This document shows, in pieces, positions 10,811 through 24,606 of a DNA stretch of 64,000 nt (its first letter is position 1; each line of letters begins with the position of its first letter). Origin of the DNA: Melastoma dodecandrum (Eukaryota > Streptophyta > Magnoliopsida > Myrtales > Melastomataceae). The notes beneath the pieces were generated by a model that searched no databases, had not been told where the DNA came from, and saw only the letters and a program-made list of their open reading frames with translations. The translations under genes and the position numbers were made by a program. Location of the stretch: the NCBI GenBank assembly GCA_029817715.1, contig JARUPY010000321.1, positions 62,001 through 126,000 on the forward strand, written 5' to 3'.

Positions 10811-13800
10811 GCATTTGGGGATCATTTAGGCTTCGGAAAATGCAAGTTCGGAAGCACCAAGGTTCGGAGCATGCGGGATGCACAACCTTGCGTAAGTTGT
10901 GCGCGGGGTTCCTCATTGTGCAACGAAAGGGACCCGAATGTCAAATGTAGAACTCCAATTTTGAATAGTTTGGGAAGCATTTGGGGATCATTTAGGCTTC
11001 GGAAAATGCAAGTTCGGAAGCACCAAGGTTCGGAGCATGCGGGATGCACAACCTTGCGTAAGTTGTGCGCGGGGTTCCTCATTGTGCAACGAAAGGGACC
11101 CGAATGTCAAATGTAGAACTCCAATTTTGAATAGTTTGGGAAGCATTTGGGGATCATTTTGGCTTCGGAAAATGCAAGTTCGGAAGCACCAAGGTTCGGA
11201 GCATGCGGGATGCACAACCTTGCGTAAGTTGTGCGCGGGGTTCCTCATTGTGCAACGAAAGGGACCCGAATGTCAAATGTAGAACTCCAATTTTGAATAG
11301 TTTGGGAAGCATTTGGGGATCATTTAGGCTTCGGAAAATGCAAGTTCGGAAGCACCAAGGTTCGGAGCATACGGGATGCACAACCTTGCGTAAGTTGTGC
11401 GCGGGGTTCCTCATTGTGCAACGAAAGGGACCCGAATGTCAAATGTAGAACTCCAATTTTGAATAGTTTGGGAAGCATTTGGGGATCATTTAGGCTTCGG
11501 AAAATGCAAGTTCGGAAGCACCAAGGTTCGGAGCATGCGGGATGCACAACCTTGCGTAAGTTGTGCGCGGGGTTCCTCATTGTGCAACGAAAGGGACCCG
11601 AATGTCAAATGTAGAACTCCAATTTTGAATAGTTTGGGAAGCATTTGGGGATCATTTAGGCTTCGGAAAATGCAAGTTCGGAAGCACCAAGGTCCGGAGC
11701 ATGCGGGATGCACAACCTTGCGTAAGTTGTGCACGGGGTTCCTCATTGTGCAACGAAAGGGACCCGAATTTAAAATGTAGAACTCCAATTTTGAATGGTT
11801 TAGGAAGTATTTGGGGATCATTTAGGCTTCGGAAAATGCAAGTTCGGAAGCATCAAGGTTCGGAGCATGCGGGATGCACAACCTTGCGTAAGTTGTGCGC
11901 GGGGTTCCTCATTGTGCAACGAAAGGGACCCGAATGTCAAATGTAGAACTCCAATTTTGAATAGTTTGGGAAGCATTTGGGGATCATATAGGCTTCGGAA
12001 AATGCAAGTTCGGAAGCACCAAGGTTCGGATCATGCGGCATGCACATCCTGGCGTAAGTGGTGCGCGGGGTTGCTCATTGTGCAACGAAACGGACCCGAA
12101 TGTCAAATGTTGAACTCCAATTTTGAATAGTTTAGGAAGCATTTGCGGATCATTTAGGCATCGCAAATTGCAAGTTCGGAAGCACCAAGGTTCGGAGCAT
12201 GCGGGATGCACAACCTTGCGTAAGTTCTGCGCGGGGTTCCTCATTGTGCAACGAAAGGGACCCGAATGTCAAATGTAGAACTCCAATTTTGAATAGTTTG
12301 GGAAGCATTTGGGGATCATTTAGGCTTCGGAAAATGCAAGTTCGGAAGCACCAAGGTTCGGAGCATGCGGGATGCACAACCTTGCGTAAGTTGTGCGCGG
12401 GGTTCCTCATTGTGCAACGAAAGGGACCCGAATGTCAAATGTAGAACTCCAATTTTGGATAGTTTGGGAAGCATTTGGGGATCATTTAGGCTTCGGAAAA
12501 TGCAAGTTCGGAAGCACCAAGGTTCGGAGCATGCGGGATGCACAACCTTGCGTAAGTTGTGCGCGGGGTTCCTCATTGTGCAACGAAAGGGACCCGAATG
12601 TCAAATGTAGAACTCCAATTTTGAATAGTTTGGGAAGCATTTGGGGATCATTTAGGCTTCGGAAAATGCAAGTTCGGAAGCACCAAGGTTCGGAGCATGC
12701 GGGATGCACAACCTTGCGTAAGTTGTGCGCGGGGTTCCTCATTGTGCAACGAAAGGGACCCGAATGTCAAATGTAGAACTCCAATTTTGAATAGTTTGGG
12801 AAGCATTTGGGGATCATTTAGGCTTCGGAAAATGCAACTTCGGAAGCACCAAGGTTCGGAGCATGCGGGATGCACAACCTTGCGTAAGTTGTGCGCGGGG
12901 TTCCTCATTGTGCAACGAAAGAGACCCGAATGTCAAATGTAGAACTCCAATTTTGAATAGTTTGGGAAGCATTTGGGGATCATTTAGGCTTCGGAAAATG
13001 CAAGTTCGGAAGCACCAAGGTTCGGAGCATGCGGGATGCACAACCTTGCGTAAGTTGTGCGCGGGGTTCCTCATTGTGCAACGAAAGGGACCCGAATGTC
13101 AAATGTAGAACTCCAATTTTGAATAGTTTGGGAAGCATTTGGGGATCATTTAGGCTTCGGAAAATGCAAGTTCGGAAGCACTAAGGTTCGGAGCATGCGG
13201 GATGCACAACCTTGCGTAAGTTGTGCGCGGGGTTCCTCATTGTGCAACGAAAGGGACCCGAATGTCAAATGTAGAACTCCAATTTTGAATAGTTTGGGAA
13301 GCATTTGGGGATCATTTAGGCTTCGGAAAATGCAAGTTCGGAAGCACCAAGGTTCGGAGCATGCGGGATGCACAACCTTGCGTAAGTTGTTCGCGGGGTT
13401 CCTCATTGTGCAACGAAAGGGACCCGAATGTCAAATGTAGATATCCAATTTTGAATAGTTTGGGAAGCATTTGGGGATCATTTAGGCTTCGGAAAATGCG
13501 AGTTCGGAAGCATCAAGGTTCGGAGCATGCGGGATGCACAACCTTGCGTAATTTGTGCGCGGGGTTCCTCATTGTGCAACGAAAGGGACCCGAATGTCAA
13601 ATGTAGAACTCCAATTTTGAATAGTTTGGGAAGCATTTTGAGATCATTTAGGCTTCGGAAAATGCAAGTTCGGAAGCACCAAGGTACGGAGCATGCGGGA
13701 TGCACAACCTTGCGTAAGTTGTGCGCGGGGTTCCTCATTGTGCAACGAAAGGGACCCGAATGTCAAATGTAGAACTCCAATTTTGAATAGTTTGGGAAGC

Positions 13801-16800
13801 ATTTTGGGATCATTTAGGCTTCGGAAAATGCAAGTTCGGAAGCACCAAGGTACGGAGCATGCGGGATGCACAACCTTGCGTAAGTTGTGCGCGGGGTTCC
13901 TCATTGTGCAACGAAAGGGACCCGAATGTCAAATGTAGAACTCCAATTTTGAATAGTTTGGGAAGCATTTGGGGATCATTTAGGCTTCGGAAAATGCAAG
14001 TTCGGAAGCACCAAGGTTCGGAGCATGCGGGATGCACAACCTTGCGTAAGTTGTGCGCGGGGTTCCTCATTGTGCAACGAAAGGGACCCGAATGTCAAAT
14101 GTAGAACTCCAATTTTGAATAGTTTGGGAAGCATTTGGGGATCATTTAGGCTTCGGAAAATGCAAGTTCGGAAGCACCAAGGTTCGGAGCATGCGGGATG
14201 CACAACCTTGCGTAAGTTGTGCGCGGGGTTCCTTATTGTGCAACGAAAGGGACCCGAATGTCAAATGTAGAACTCCAATTTTGAATAACTTGGGAAGCAT
14301 TTGGGGATCATTTAGGCTTCGGTAAATGCAAGTTCGGAAGCACCAAGGTTCGGAGCATGCGTGATGCACGACCTTGCGTAACTTGTGCGCGGGGTTCCTC
14401 ATTGTGCAATGAAAGGGACCCGAAAGTCAAATGTAGAACTCCAATTTTGAATAGTTTGGGAAGCATTTGTGGATCATTTAGGCTTCGGAAAATGCAAGTT
14501 CGGATGCACCAAGGTTCGGAGCATGCGGGATGCACAACCTTGCGTAAGTTGTGCGCGGGGTTCCTCATTGTGCAACGAAAGGGACCCGAATGTCAAATGT
14601 AGAACTCCAATTTTGAATAGTTTGGGAAGCATTTGGGGATCATTTAGGCTCCGGAAAATGCAAGTTCGGAAGCACCAAGGTTCGGAGCATGCGGGATGCA
14701 CAACCTTGCGTAAGTTGTGCGCGGGGTTCCTCATTGTGCAACGAAAGGGACCCGAATGTCAAATGTAGAACTCCAATTTTGAATAGTTTGTGAAGCATTT
14801 GGGGATCATTTAGGCTTCGGAAAATGCAAGTTCGGAAGCACCAAGGTTCGGAGCATGCGGGATGCACAACCTTGCGTAAGTTGTGCGCGGGGTTCCTCAT
14901 TGTGCAACGAGAGGGACCCGAATGTCAAATGTAGAACTCCAATTTTGAATAGTTTGGGAAGCATTTGGGGATCATTTAGGCTTCGGAAAATGCAAGTTCG
15001 GAAGCACCAAGGTTCGGAGCATGCGGGATGCACAACCTTGCGTAAGTTGTGCGCGGGGTTCCTCATTGTGCAACGAAAGGGACCCGAATGTCAAATGTAG
15101 AACTCCAATTTTGAATAGTTTGGGAAGCATTTGGGGATCATTTAGGCTTCGGAAAATGCAAGTTCGGAAGCACCAAGGTTCGGAGCATGCGGGATGCACA
15201 ACCTTGCGTAAGTTGTGCGCGGGGTTCCTCATTGTGCAACGAAAGGGACCCGAATGTCAAATGTAGAACTCCAATTTTATGTAGTTTGGGAAGCATTTGG
15301 GGATCATTTAGGTTTCGGAAAAAGCAAGTTCGGAAGCACCAAGGTTCTGAGCATGCGGGATGCACAACGTTGCGTAAGTTCTGCGCGGGGTTCCTCATTG
15401 TGCAACGAAAGGGACCCGAATGTCAAATGTAGAACTCCAATTTTGAGTAGTTTGGGAAGCATTTGGGGATCATTTAGGCTTCGGAAAATGCAAGTTCGGA
15501 AGCACCAAGGTTCGGAGCATGCGGGATGCACAACCTTGCGTAAGTTGTGCGCGTGGTTCCTTATTGTGCAACGAAAGGGACCCGAATGTCAAATATAGAA
15601 CTCCAATGTCGAGTAGTTTGGATTGCATTTGGGGATCAATTAGGCTTCGGAAAATGCAAGTTCGAAAGCACCAACGTTCGGAGCATGCGGGATGCACAAC
15701 CTTGCGTAAGTTGTGCGCGGGGTTCCTCATTGTGCAACGAAAGGGACCCGAATGTCAAATGTAGAACTCCAATTTTGAATAGTTTGGGAAGCATTTGGGG
15801 ATCATTTAGGCTTCGGAAAATGCAAGTTCGGAAGCACCAAGGTTCGGAGCATGCGGGATGCACAACCTTGCGTAAGTTGTGCGCGGGGTTCCTCATTGTG
15901 CAACGAAAGGGACCCGAATGTCAAATGTAGAACTCCAATTTTGAATAGGTTGGGAAGCATTTGGGGATCATTTAGGCTTCGGAAAATGCAAGTTCGGAAG
16001 CACCAAGGTTCGGAGCATGCGGGATGCACAACCTTGCGTAAGTTGTGCGCGGGGTTCCTCATTGTGCAACGAAAGGGACCCGAATGTCAAATGTAGAACT
16101 CCAATTTTGAATAGTTTGGGAAGCATTTGGGGATCATTTAGGCTTCGGAAAATGCAAGTTCGGAAGCACCAAGGTTTGGAGCATGCGGGATGCACAGCCT
16201 TGCGTAAGTTGTGCGCGGGGTTCCTCATTGTGCAACGAAAGGGACCCGAATGTCAAATGTAGAACTCCAATTTTGAATAGTTTGGGAAGCATTTGGGGCT
16301 CATATAGGCTTCGGAAAATGCAAGTTTGGAAGCACCAAGGTTCGGAGCATGCGGGATGCACAACCTTGCGTAAGCTGTGCGCGGGGTTCCTCATTGTGCA
16401 ACGATAGGGACCCGAATGTCAAAAGTAGAATTCCAATTTTGAATAGTTTTGAAAGCATTTGGGGTTCATTTAGGCTTCGGAAAATGCAATTTCGGAAGCA
16501 CCAAGGTTCGGAGCATGCGGGATGCACAACCTTGCGTAAGTTGTGCGCGGGGTTCCTCATTGTGCAACGAAAGAGACCCGAATGTCAAATGTAGAACTCC
16601 AATTTTGAATAGTTTGGGAAGCATTTGGGGATCATTTAGGCTTCGGAAAATGCAAGTTCGGAAGCACCAAGGTTCGGAGCATGCGGGATGCACAACCTTG
16701 CGTAAGCTGTGCGCGGGGTTCCTCATTGTGCAACGAAAGGGACCCGAATGTCAAATGTAGAACTCCAATTTTGAATAGTTTGGGAAGCATTTGGGGATCA

Positions 16801-19800
16801 TTTAGGCTTCGGAAAATGCAAGTTCGGAAGCACCAAGGTTCGGAGCATGCGGGATGCACAACCTTGCGTAAGTTGTGCGCGGGGTTCCTCATTGTGCAAC
16901 GAAAGGGACCCGAATGTCAAATGTAGAACTCCAATTTTGAATAGTTTGGGAAGCATTTGGGGATCATTTAGGCTTCGGAAAATGCAAGTTCGGAAGCACC
17001 AAGGTTCGGAGCATGCGGGATGCACAACCTTGCGTAAGTTGTGCGCGGGGTTCCTCATTGTGCAACGAAAGGGACCCGAATGTCAAATGTAGAACTCCAA
17101 TTTTGAATAGTTTGGGAAGCATTTGGGGATCATTTAGGCTTCGGAAAATGCAAGTTCGGAAGCACCAAGGTTCGGAGCATGCGGGATGCACAACCTTGCG
17201 TAAGTTGTGCGCGGGGTTCCTCATTGTGCAACGAAAGGGACCCGAATGTCAAATGTAGAACTCCAATTTTGAATAGTTTGGGAAGCTTTGGGGATTATTT
17301 AGGCTTCGGAAAATGCAAGTTCGGAAGCACCAAGGTTCGGAGCATGCGGGATGCACAACCTTGCGTAAGTTGTGCGCGGGGTTCCCCATGGTGCAACGAA
17401 AGGGACCCGAATGTCAAATGTAGAACTCCAATTTTGAATAGTTTGGGAACCATTTGGGGATCACTTAGGCTTCGGAAAATGCAAGTTCGGAAGCACCAAG
17501 GTTCGGAGCATGCGGGATGCACAACCTTGCGTAAGTTGTGCGCGGGGTTCCTCATTGTGCAACGAAAGGGACCCGAATGTCAAATGTAGAACTCCAATTT
17601 TGAATAGTTTGGGAAGCATTTGGGGATCATTTAGGCTTCGGAAAATGCAAGTTCGGAAGCACCAAGGTTCGGAGCATGCGGGATGCACAACCTTGCGTAA
17701 GTTCTGCGCGGGGTTCCTCATTGTGCAACGAAAGGGACACGAATGTCAAATGTAGAACTCCAATTTTGAATAGTTTGGGAAGCATTTGGGGATCATTTAG
17801 GCTTCGGAAAATGCAAGTTCGGAAGCACCAAGGTTCGGAGCATGCGGGATGCACAACCTTGCGTAAGTTGTGCGCGGGGTTCCTCATTGTGCAACGAAAG
17901 GGACCCGAATGTCAAATGTAGAACTCCAATTTTGAATAGTTTGGGAAGCATTTGGGGTTCATTTAGGCTTCGGAAAATGCAAGTTCGGAAGCACCAAGGC
18001 TCGGAGCATGCGCGATGCACAACCTTGCGTAAGTTGTGCGCGGGGTTCCTCATTGTGCAACGAAAGGGACCCGTATGTCAAATGTAGAACTCCAATTTTG
18101 AATAGTTTGGGAAGCATTTGGGGATCATTTAGGCTTCGGAAAATGCAAGTTCGGAAGCACCAAGGTTCGGAGCATGCGGGATGCACAACCTTGCGTAAGT
18201 TGTGCGCGGGGTTCCTCATTGTGCAACGAAAGGGACCCGAATGTCAAATGTAGAACTCCAATTTTGAATAGTTTGGGAAGCATTTGGGGATCATTTAGGC
18301 TTCGGAAAATGCAAGTTCGGAAGCACCAAGGTTCGGAGCATGCGGGATGCACAACCTTGCGTAAGTTGTGCGCGGGGTTCCTCATTGTGCAACGAAAGGG
18401 ACCCGAATGTCAAATGTAGAACTCCAATTTTGAATAGTTTGGGAAGCATTTGGGGATCATTTAGGCTTCGGAAAATGCAAGTTCGGAAGCACCAAGGTTC
18501 GGAGCATGCGGGATGCACAACCTTGCGTAAGTTGTGCGCGGGGTTCCTCATTGTGCAACGAAAGGGACCCGAATGTCAAATGTAGAACTCCAATTTTGAA
18601 TAGTTTGGGAAGCATTTGGGGATCATTTAGGCTTCGGAAAATGCAAGTTCGGAAGCACCAAGGTTCGGAGCATGCGGGATGCACAACCTTGCGTAAGTTG
18701 TGCGCGGGGTTCCTCATTGTGCAACGAAAGGGACCCGAATGTCAAATGTGGAACTCCAATTTTGAATAGTTTGGGAAGCATCTGGGGATCATTTAGGCTT
18801 CGGAAAATGCAAGTTCGGAAGCACCAAGGTTCGGAGCATGCGGGATGCACAACCTTGCGTAAGTTGTGCGCGGGGTTCCTCATTGTGCAACGAAAGGGAC
18901 CCGAATGTCAAATGTAGAACTCCAATTTTGAATAGTTTGGGAAGCATTTGGGGATCATTTAGGCTTCGGAAAATGCAAGTTCGGAAGCACCAAGGTTCGG
19001 AGCATGCGGGATGCACAACCTTGCGTAAGTTGTGCGCGGGGTTCCTCATTGTGCAACGAAAGGGACCCGAATGTCAAATGTAGAACTCCAATTTTGAATA
19101 GTTTGGGAAGCATTTGGGGATCATTTAGGCTTCGGAAAATGCAAGTTCGGAAGCACCAAGGTTCGGAGCATGCGGGATGCAGAACCTTGCGTAAGTTGTG
19201 CGCGGGGTTCCTCATTGTGCAACGAAAGGGACCCGAATGTCAAATGTAGAACTCCAATTTTGAATAGTTTGGGAAGCATTTGGGGATCATTAAGGCTTCG
19301 GAAAATGCAAGTTCGGAAGCACCAAGGTTCGGAGCATGCGGGATGCACAACCTTGCGTAAGTTGTGCGCGGGGTTCCTCATTGTGCAACGAAAGGGACCC
19401 GAATGTCAAATGTAGAACTCCAATTTTGAATAGTTTGGGAAGCATTTGGGGATCATTTAGGCTTCGGAAAATGCAAGTTCGGAAGCACCAAGGTTCGGAG
19501 CATGCGGGATGCACAACCTTGCGTGGGTTGTGCGCGGGGTTCCTCATTGTGCAACGAAAGGGACCCGAATGTCAAATGTAGAACTCCAATTTTGAATAGT
19601 TTGGGAAGCATTTGGGGATCATTTAGGCTTCGGAAAATGCAAGTTCGGAAGCACCAAGGTTCGGAGCATGCGGGATGCACAACCTTGCGTAAGTTGTGCG
19701 TGGGGTTCCTCATTGTGCAACGAAAGGGACACGAATGTCAAATGTAGAACTCCAATTTTGAATATTTTGGGGAGCATTTGGGGAACATTTAGGCTTCGGA

Positions 19801-22800
19801 AAATGCAAGTTCGGAAGCACGAAGGTTCGGAGCATGCGGGATGCACAACCTTGCGTAAGTTGTGCGCGGGGTTCCTCATTGTGCAACGAAAGGGACCCGA
19901 ATGTCAAATGTAGAACTCCAATTTTGAATAGTTTGGGAAGCATTTGGGGATGATTTAGGCTTCGGAAAATGCAAGTTCGGAAGCACCAAGGTTCGGAGCA
20001 TGCGGGATGCACAGCCTTGCGTAAGTTGTGCGCGGGGTTCCTCATTGTGCAACGAAAGGGACCCGAATGTCAAATGTAGAACTCCAATTTTGAATAGTTT
20101 GGGAAGCATCTGGGGATCATTTAGGCTTCGGAAAATGCAAGTTCGGAAGCACCAAGGTTCGGAGCATGCGGGATGCACAACCTTGCGTAAGTTGTGCGCG
20201 GGGTTCCTCATTGTGCAACGAAAGGGACCCGAATGTCAAATGTAGAACTCCAATTTTGAATAGTTTGGGAAGCATTTGGGGATCATTTAGGCTTCGGAAA
20301 ATGCAAGTTCGGAAGCACCAAGGTTCGGAGCATGCGGGATGCACAGCCTTGCGTAAGTTGTGCGCGGGGTTCCTCATTGTGCAACGAAAGGGACCCGAAT
20401 GTCAAATGTAGAACTCCAATTTTGAATAGTTTGGGAAGCATTTGGGGATCATTTAGGCTTCGGAAAATGCAAGTTCGGAAGCACCAAGGTTCGGAGCATG
20501 CGGGATGCACAACCTTGCGTAAGTTGTGCGCGGGGTTCCTCATTGTGCAACGAAAGGGACCCGAATGTCAAATGTAGAACTCCAATTTTGAATAGTTTGG
20601 GAAGCATTTGGGGATCATTTAGGCTTCGGAATATGCAAGTTCGGAAGCACCAAGGTTCGGAGCATGCGGGATGCACAACCTTGCGTAAGTTGTGCGCGGG
20701 GTTCCTCATTGTGCAACGAAAGGGACCCGAATGTCAAATGTAGAACTCCAATTTTGAATAGTTTGGGAAGCATTTGGGGATCATTTAGGCTTCGGAAAAT
20801 GCAAGTTCGGAAGCACCAAGGTTCGGAGCATGCGGGATGCACAACCTTGCGTAAGTTCTGCGCGGGGTTCCTCATTGTGCAACGAAAGGGACCCGAATGT
20901 CAAATGTAGAACTCCAATTTTGAATAGTTTGGGAAGCATTTGAGGATCATTTAGGCTTCGGAAAATGCAAGTTCGGAAGCACCAAGGTTCGGAGCATGCG
21001 GGATGCACAACCTTGCGTAAGTTGTGCGCGGGGTTCCTCATTGTGCAACGAAAGGGACCCGAATGTCAAATGTAGAACTCCAATTTTGTATAGTTTGGGA
21101 AGCATTTGGGGATCATTTAGGCTTCGGAAAATGCAAGTTCGGAAGCACCAAGGTTCGGAGCATGCGGGATGCACAACCTTGCGTAAGTTGTGCGCGGGGT
21201 TCCTCATTGTGCAACGAAAGGGACCCGAATGTCAAATGTAGAACTCCAATTTTGAATAGTTTGGGAAGCATTTGGGGATCATTTAGGCTTCGGAAAATGC
21301 AAGTTCGGAAGCACCAAGGTTCGGAGCATGCGGGATGCACAACCTTGCGTAAGTTGTGCGCGGGGTTCCTCATTGTGCAACGAAAGGGACCCGAATGTCA
21401 AATGTAGAACTCCAATTTTGAATAGTTTGGGAAGCATTTGGGGATCATTTAGGCTTCGGAAAATGCAAGTTCGGAAGCACCAAGGTTCGGAGCATGCGGG
21501 ATGCACAACCTTGCGTAAGTTGTGCGCGGGGTTCCTCATTGTGCAACGAAAGGGACCCGAATGTCAAATGTAGAACTCCAATTTTGAATAGTTTGGGAAG
21601 CATTTGGGGATCATTTAGGCTTCGGAAAAAGCAAGTTCGGAAGCACCAAGGTTCAGAGCATGCGGGATGCACAACCTTGCGTAAGTTGTGCGCGGGGTTA
21701 CTCATTGTGCAACGAAAGGGACCCGAATGTCAAATGTAGAACTCCAATTTTGAATAGTTTGGGAAGCATTTGGGGATCATTTAGGCTTCGGAAAATGCAA
21801 GTTCGGAAGCACCAAGGTTCGGAGCATGCGGGATGCACAACCTTGCGTAAGTTGTGCGCGGGGTTCCTCATTGTGCAACGAAAGGGACCCGAATGTCAAA
21901 TGTAGAACTCCAATTTTGAATAGTTTGGGAACCATTTGGGGTTCATTTAGGCTTCGGAAAATGCAAGTTCGGAAGCGCCAACGTTCGTAGCATGCGGGAT
22001 GCGGGATGCACAACCTTGCGCAAGATATGCGCGGGGTTCCTCATTGTGCAACGAAAGGGACCCGAATGTCAAATGTAGAACTCCAATTTTGAATAGTTTG
22101 TGAAGCATTTGGGGATCATCAAGGCTTCGAAAAATGCAAGTTCGAAAGCACTAACATTTGGTGCATGCGGGATGCACAACCTTGCGTAAGATGTGCGCGG
22201 GGTTCCTCATTGTGCAACGAAAGGGACCCGAATGTCAAATGTAGAACTCCAATTTTGAATAGTTTGGGAAGCATTTGGGGATCATTTAGGCTTCGGAAAA
22301 TGCAAGTTCGGAAGCACCAAGGTTCGGAGCATGCGGGATGCACAACCTTGCGTAAGTTGTGCGCGGGGTTCCTCATTGAGCAACGAAAGGGACCCGAATG
22401 TCAAATGTAGAACTCCAATTTTGAATAGTTTGGGAAGCATTTGGGGATCATTTAGGCTTCGGAAAATGCAATTTCGGAAGCACGAAGGTTCGGAGCATGC
22501 GGGATGCACAACCTTGCGTAAGTTGTGCGCGGGGTTCCTCATTGTGCAACGAAAGGGACCCGAATGTCAAATGTAGAACTCCAATTTTGAATAGTTTGGG
22601 AAGCATTTGGGGATCATTTAGGCTTCGGAAAATGCAAGTTCGGAAGCACCAAGGTTCGGAGCATGCGGGATGCACAACCTTGCGTAAGTTGTGCGCGGGG
22701 TTCCTCATTGTGCAACGAAAGGGACCCGAATGTCAAATGTAGAACTCCAATTTTGAATAGTTTGGGAAGCATTTGGGGATCATTTAGGCTTCGGAAAATG

Positions 22801-23609
22801 CAAGTTCGGAAGCACCAAGGTTCGGAGCATGCAGGATGCACAACCTTGCGTAAGTTGTGCGCGGGGTTCCTCATTGTGCAACGAAAGGGACCCGAATGTC
22901 AAATGTAGAACTCCAATTTTGAATAGTTTGGGAAGCATTTGGGGATCATTTAGGCTTCGGCAAATGCAAGTTCGGAAGCACCAAGGTTCGGAGCATGCGG
23001 GATGCACAACCTTGCGTAAGTTGTGCGCGGGGTTCCTCATTGTGCAACAAAAGGGACCCGAATGTCAAATGTAGAACTCCAATTTTGAATAGTTTGGGAA
23101 GCATTTGGGGATCATTTAGGCTTCGGAAAATGCAAGTTCGGAAGCACCAAGGTTCGGAGCATGCGGGATGCACAACCTTGCGTAAGTTGTGCGCGGGGTT
23201 CTTCATTGTGCAACGAAAGGGACCCGAATGTCAAATGTAGAACTCCAATTTTGAATAGTTTGGGAAGCATTTGGGGATCATTTAGGCTTCGGAAAATGCA
23301 AGTTCGGAAGCACCAAGGTTCGGAGCATGCGGGATGCACAACCTTGCGTAAGTTGTGCGCGGGGTTCCTCATTGCGCAACGAAAGGGGCCCGAATGTCAC
23401 ATGTAGAACTCCAATTTTGAATAGTTTAGGAAGCATTTGGGGATCATTTAGGCTTCGAAAAATGCAAGTTCGGAAGCACCAAGGTTCGGATCATGCGGGA
23501 AGCACAACCTTGCGTAAGTTGTGCGAGGGGTTCCTCATTGTGCAACGAAAGGGACCCGAATGTCAAATGTAGAACTCCAATTTTGAATAGTTTGGGAAGC
23601 ATTTGGGGA

Positions 23610-24606
23610 TCATTTAGGCTTCGGAAAATGCAAGTTCGGAAGCACCAAGGTTCGGAGCATGCGGGACGCACAACCTTGCGTAAGTTGTGCGCGGGATTCC
23701 TCATTTTGCAACGAAAGGGACCCGAATGTCAAACGTAGAAGTCTAATTTTGAATAGTTTGGGAAGCATTTGGGCATCATTTAAGCTTCGGAAAATGCAAG
23801 TTCGGAAGCACCAAGGTTCGGAGCATGCGGGATGCACAACCTTGCGTAAGTTGTGCGCGGGGTTCCTCATTGTGCAACGAAAGGGACCCGAATGTCAAAT
23901 GTAGAACTCCAATTTTGAATAGTTTGGGAAGCATTTGGGGATCATTTAGGCTTCGGAAAATGCAAGTTCGGAAGCACCAAGGTTCGGAGCATGCGGGATG
24001 CACAACCTTGCGTAAGTTGTGCGCGGGGTTCCTCATTGTGCAACGAAAGGGACCCGAATGTCAAACGTAGAACTCCAATTTTGAATAGTTTGGGAAGCAT
24101 TTGGGGATCATTTAGGCTTCGGAAAATGCAAGTTCGGAAGCACCAAGGTTCGGAGCATGCGGGATGCACAACCTTGCGTAAGTTGTGCGCGGGGTTCCTC
24201 ATTGTGCAACGAAAGGGACCCGAATGTCAAATGTAGAACTCCAATTTTGAATAGTTTGGGAAGCATTTGGGGATCATTTAGGCTTCGGAAAATGCAAGTT
24301 CGGAAGCACCAAGGTTCGGAGCATGCGGGATGCACAACCTTGCGTAAGTTGTGCGCGGGGTTCCTCATTGTGCAACGAAAGGGACCCGAATGTCAAACGT
24401 AGAACTCCAATTTTGATTGGTTTGGGAAGCATTTGGGGATCATTTTGGATTCGGAAAATGCAAGTTCGGAAGCACCAAGGTTCGGAGCATGCGGGATGCA
24501 CAACCTTGCGTAAGTTGTGCGCGGGGTTCCTCATTGTGCAACGAAAGGGACCCGAATGTCAAATGTAGAACTCCAATTTTGAATAGTTTGGGAAGCATTT
24601 GGGGAT
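23610..24606. repeat. Dimeric (332-bp) higher-order patch in family A
   Basis: AAACGTAG replaces AAATGTAG at 23,731, 24,063 and 24,395, every 332 bp, while the alternate monomers keep AAATGTAG. Three consecutive dimers are therefore visible. Similar two-monomer spacings occur for ACAGCC at 20,011/20,343 and 25,994/26,326, and for GTGGGCGG at 27,007/27,339. Confidence 0.75.

Noticed and set aside
10161..11166. A six-monomer higher-order repeat in family A from the 996-bp spacing of TTTTGGCTTC
   Set aside because: Only one variant supports it here, and neighbouring variants do not recur at the same offset. It is kept as a weak hint within the dimer finding rather than a feature.
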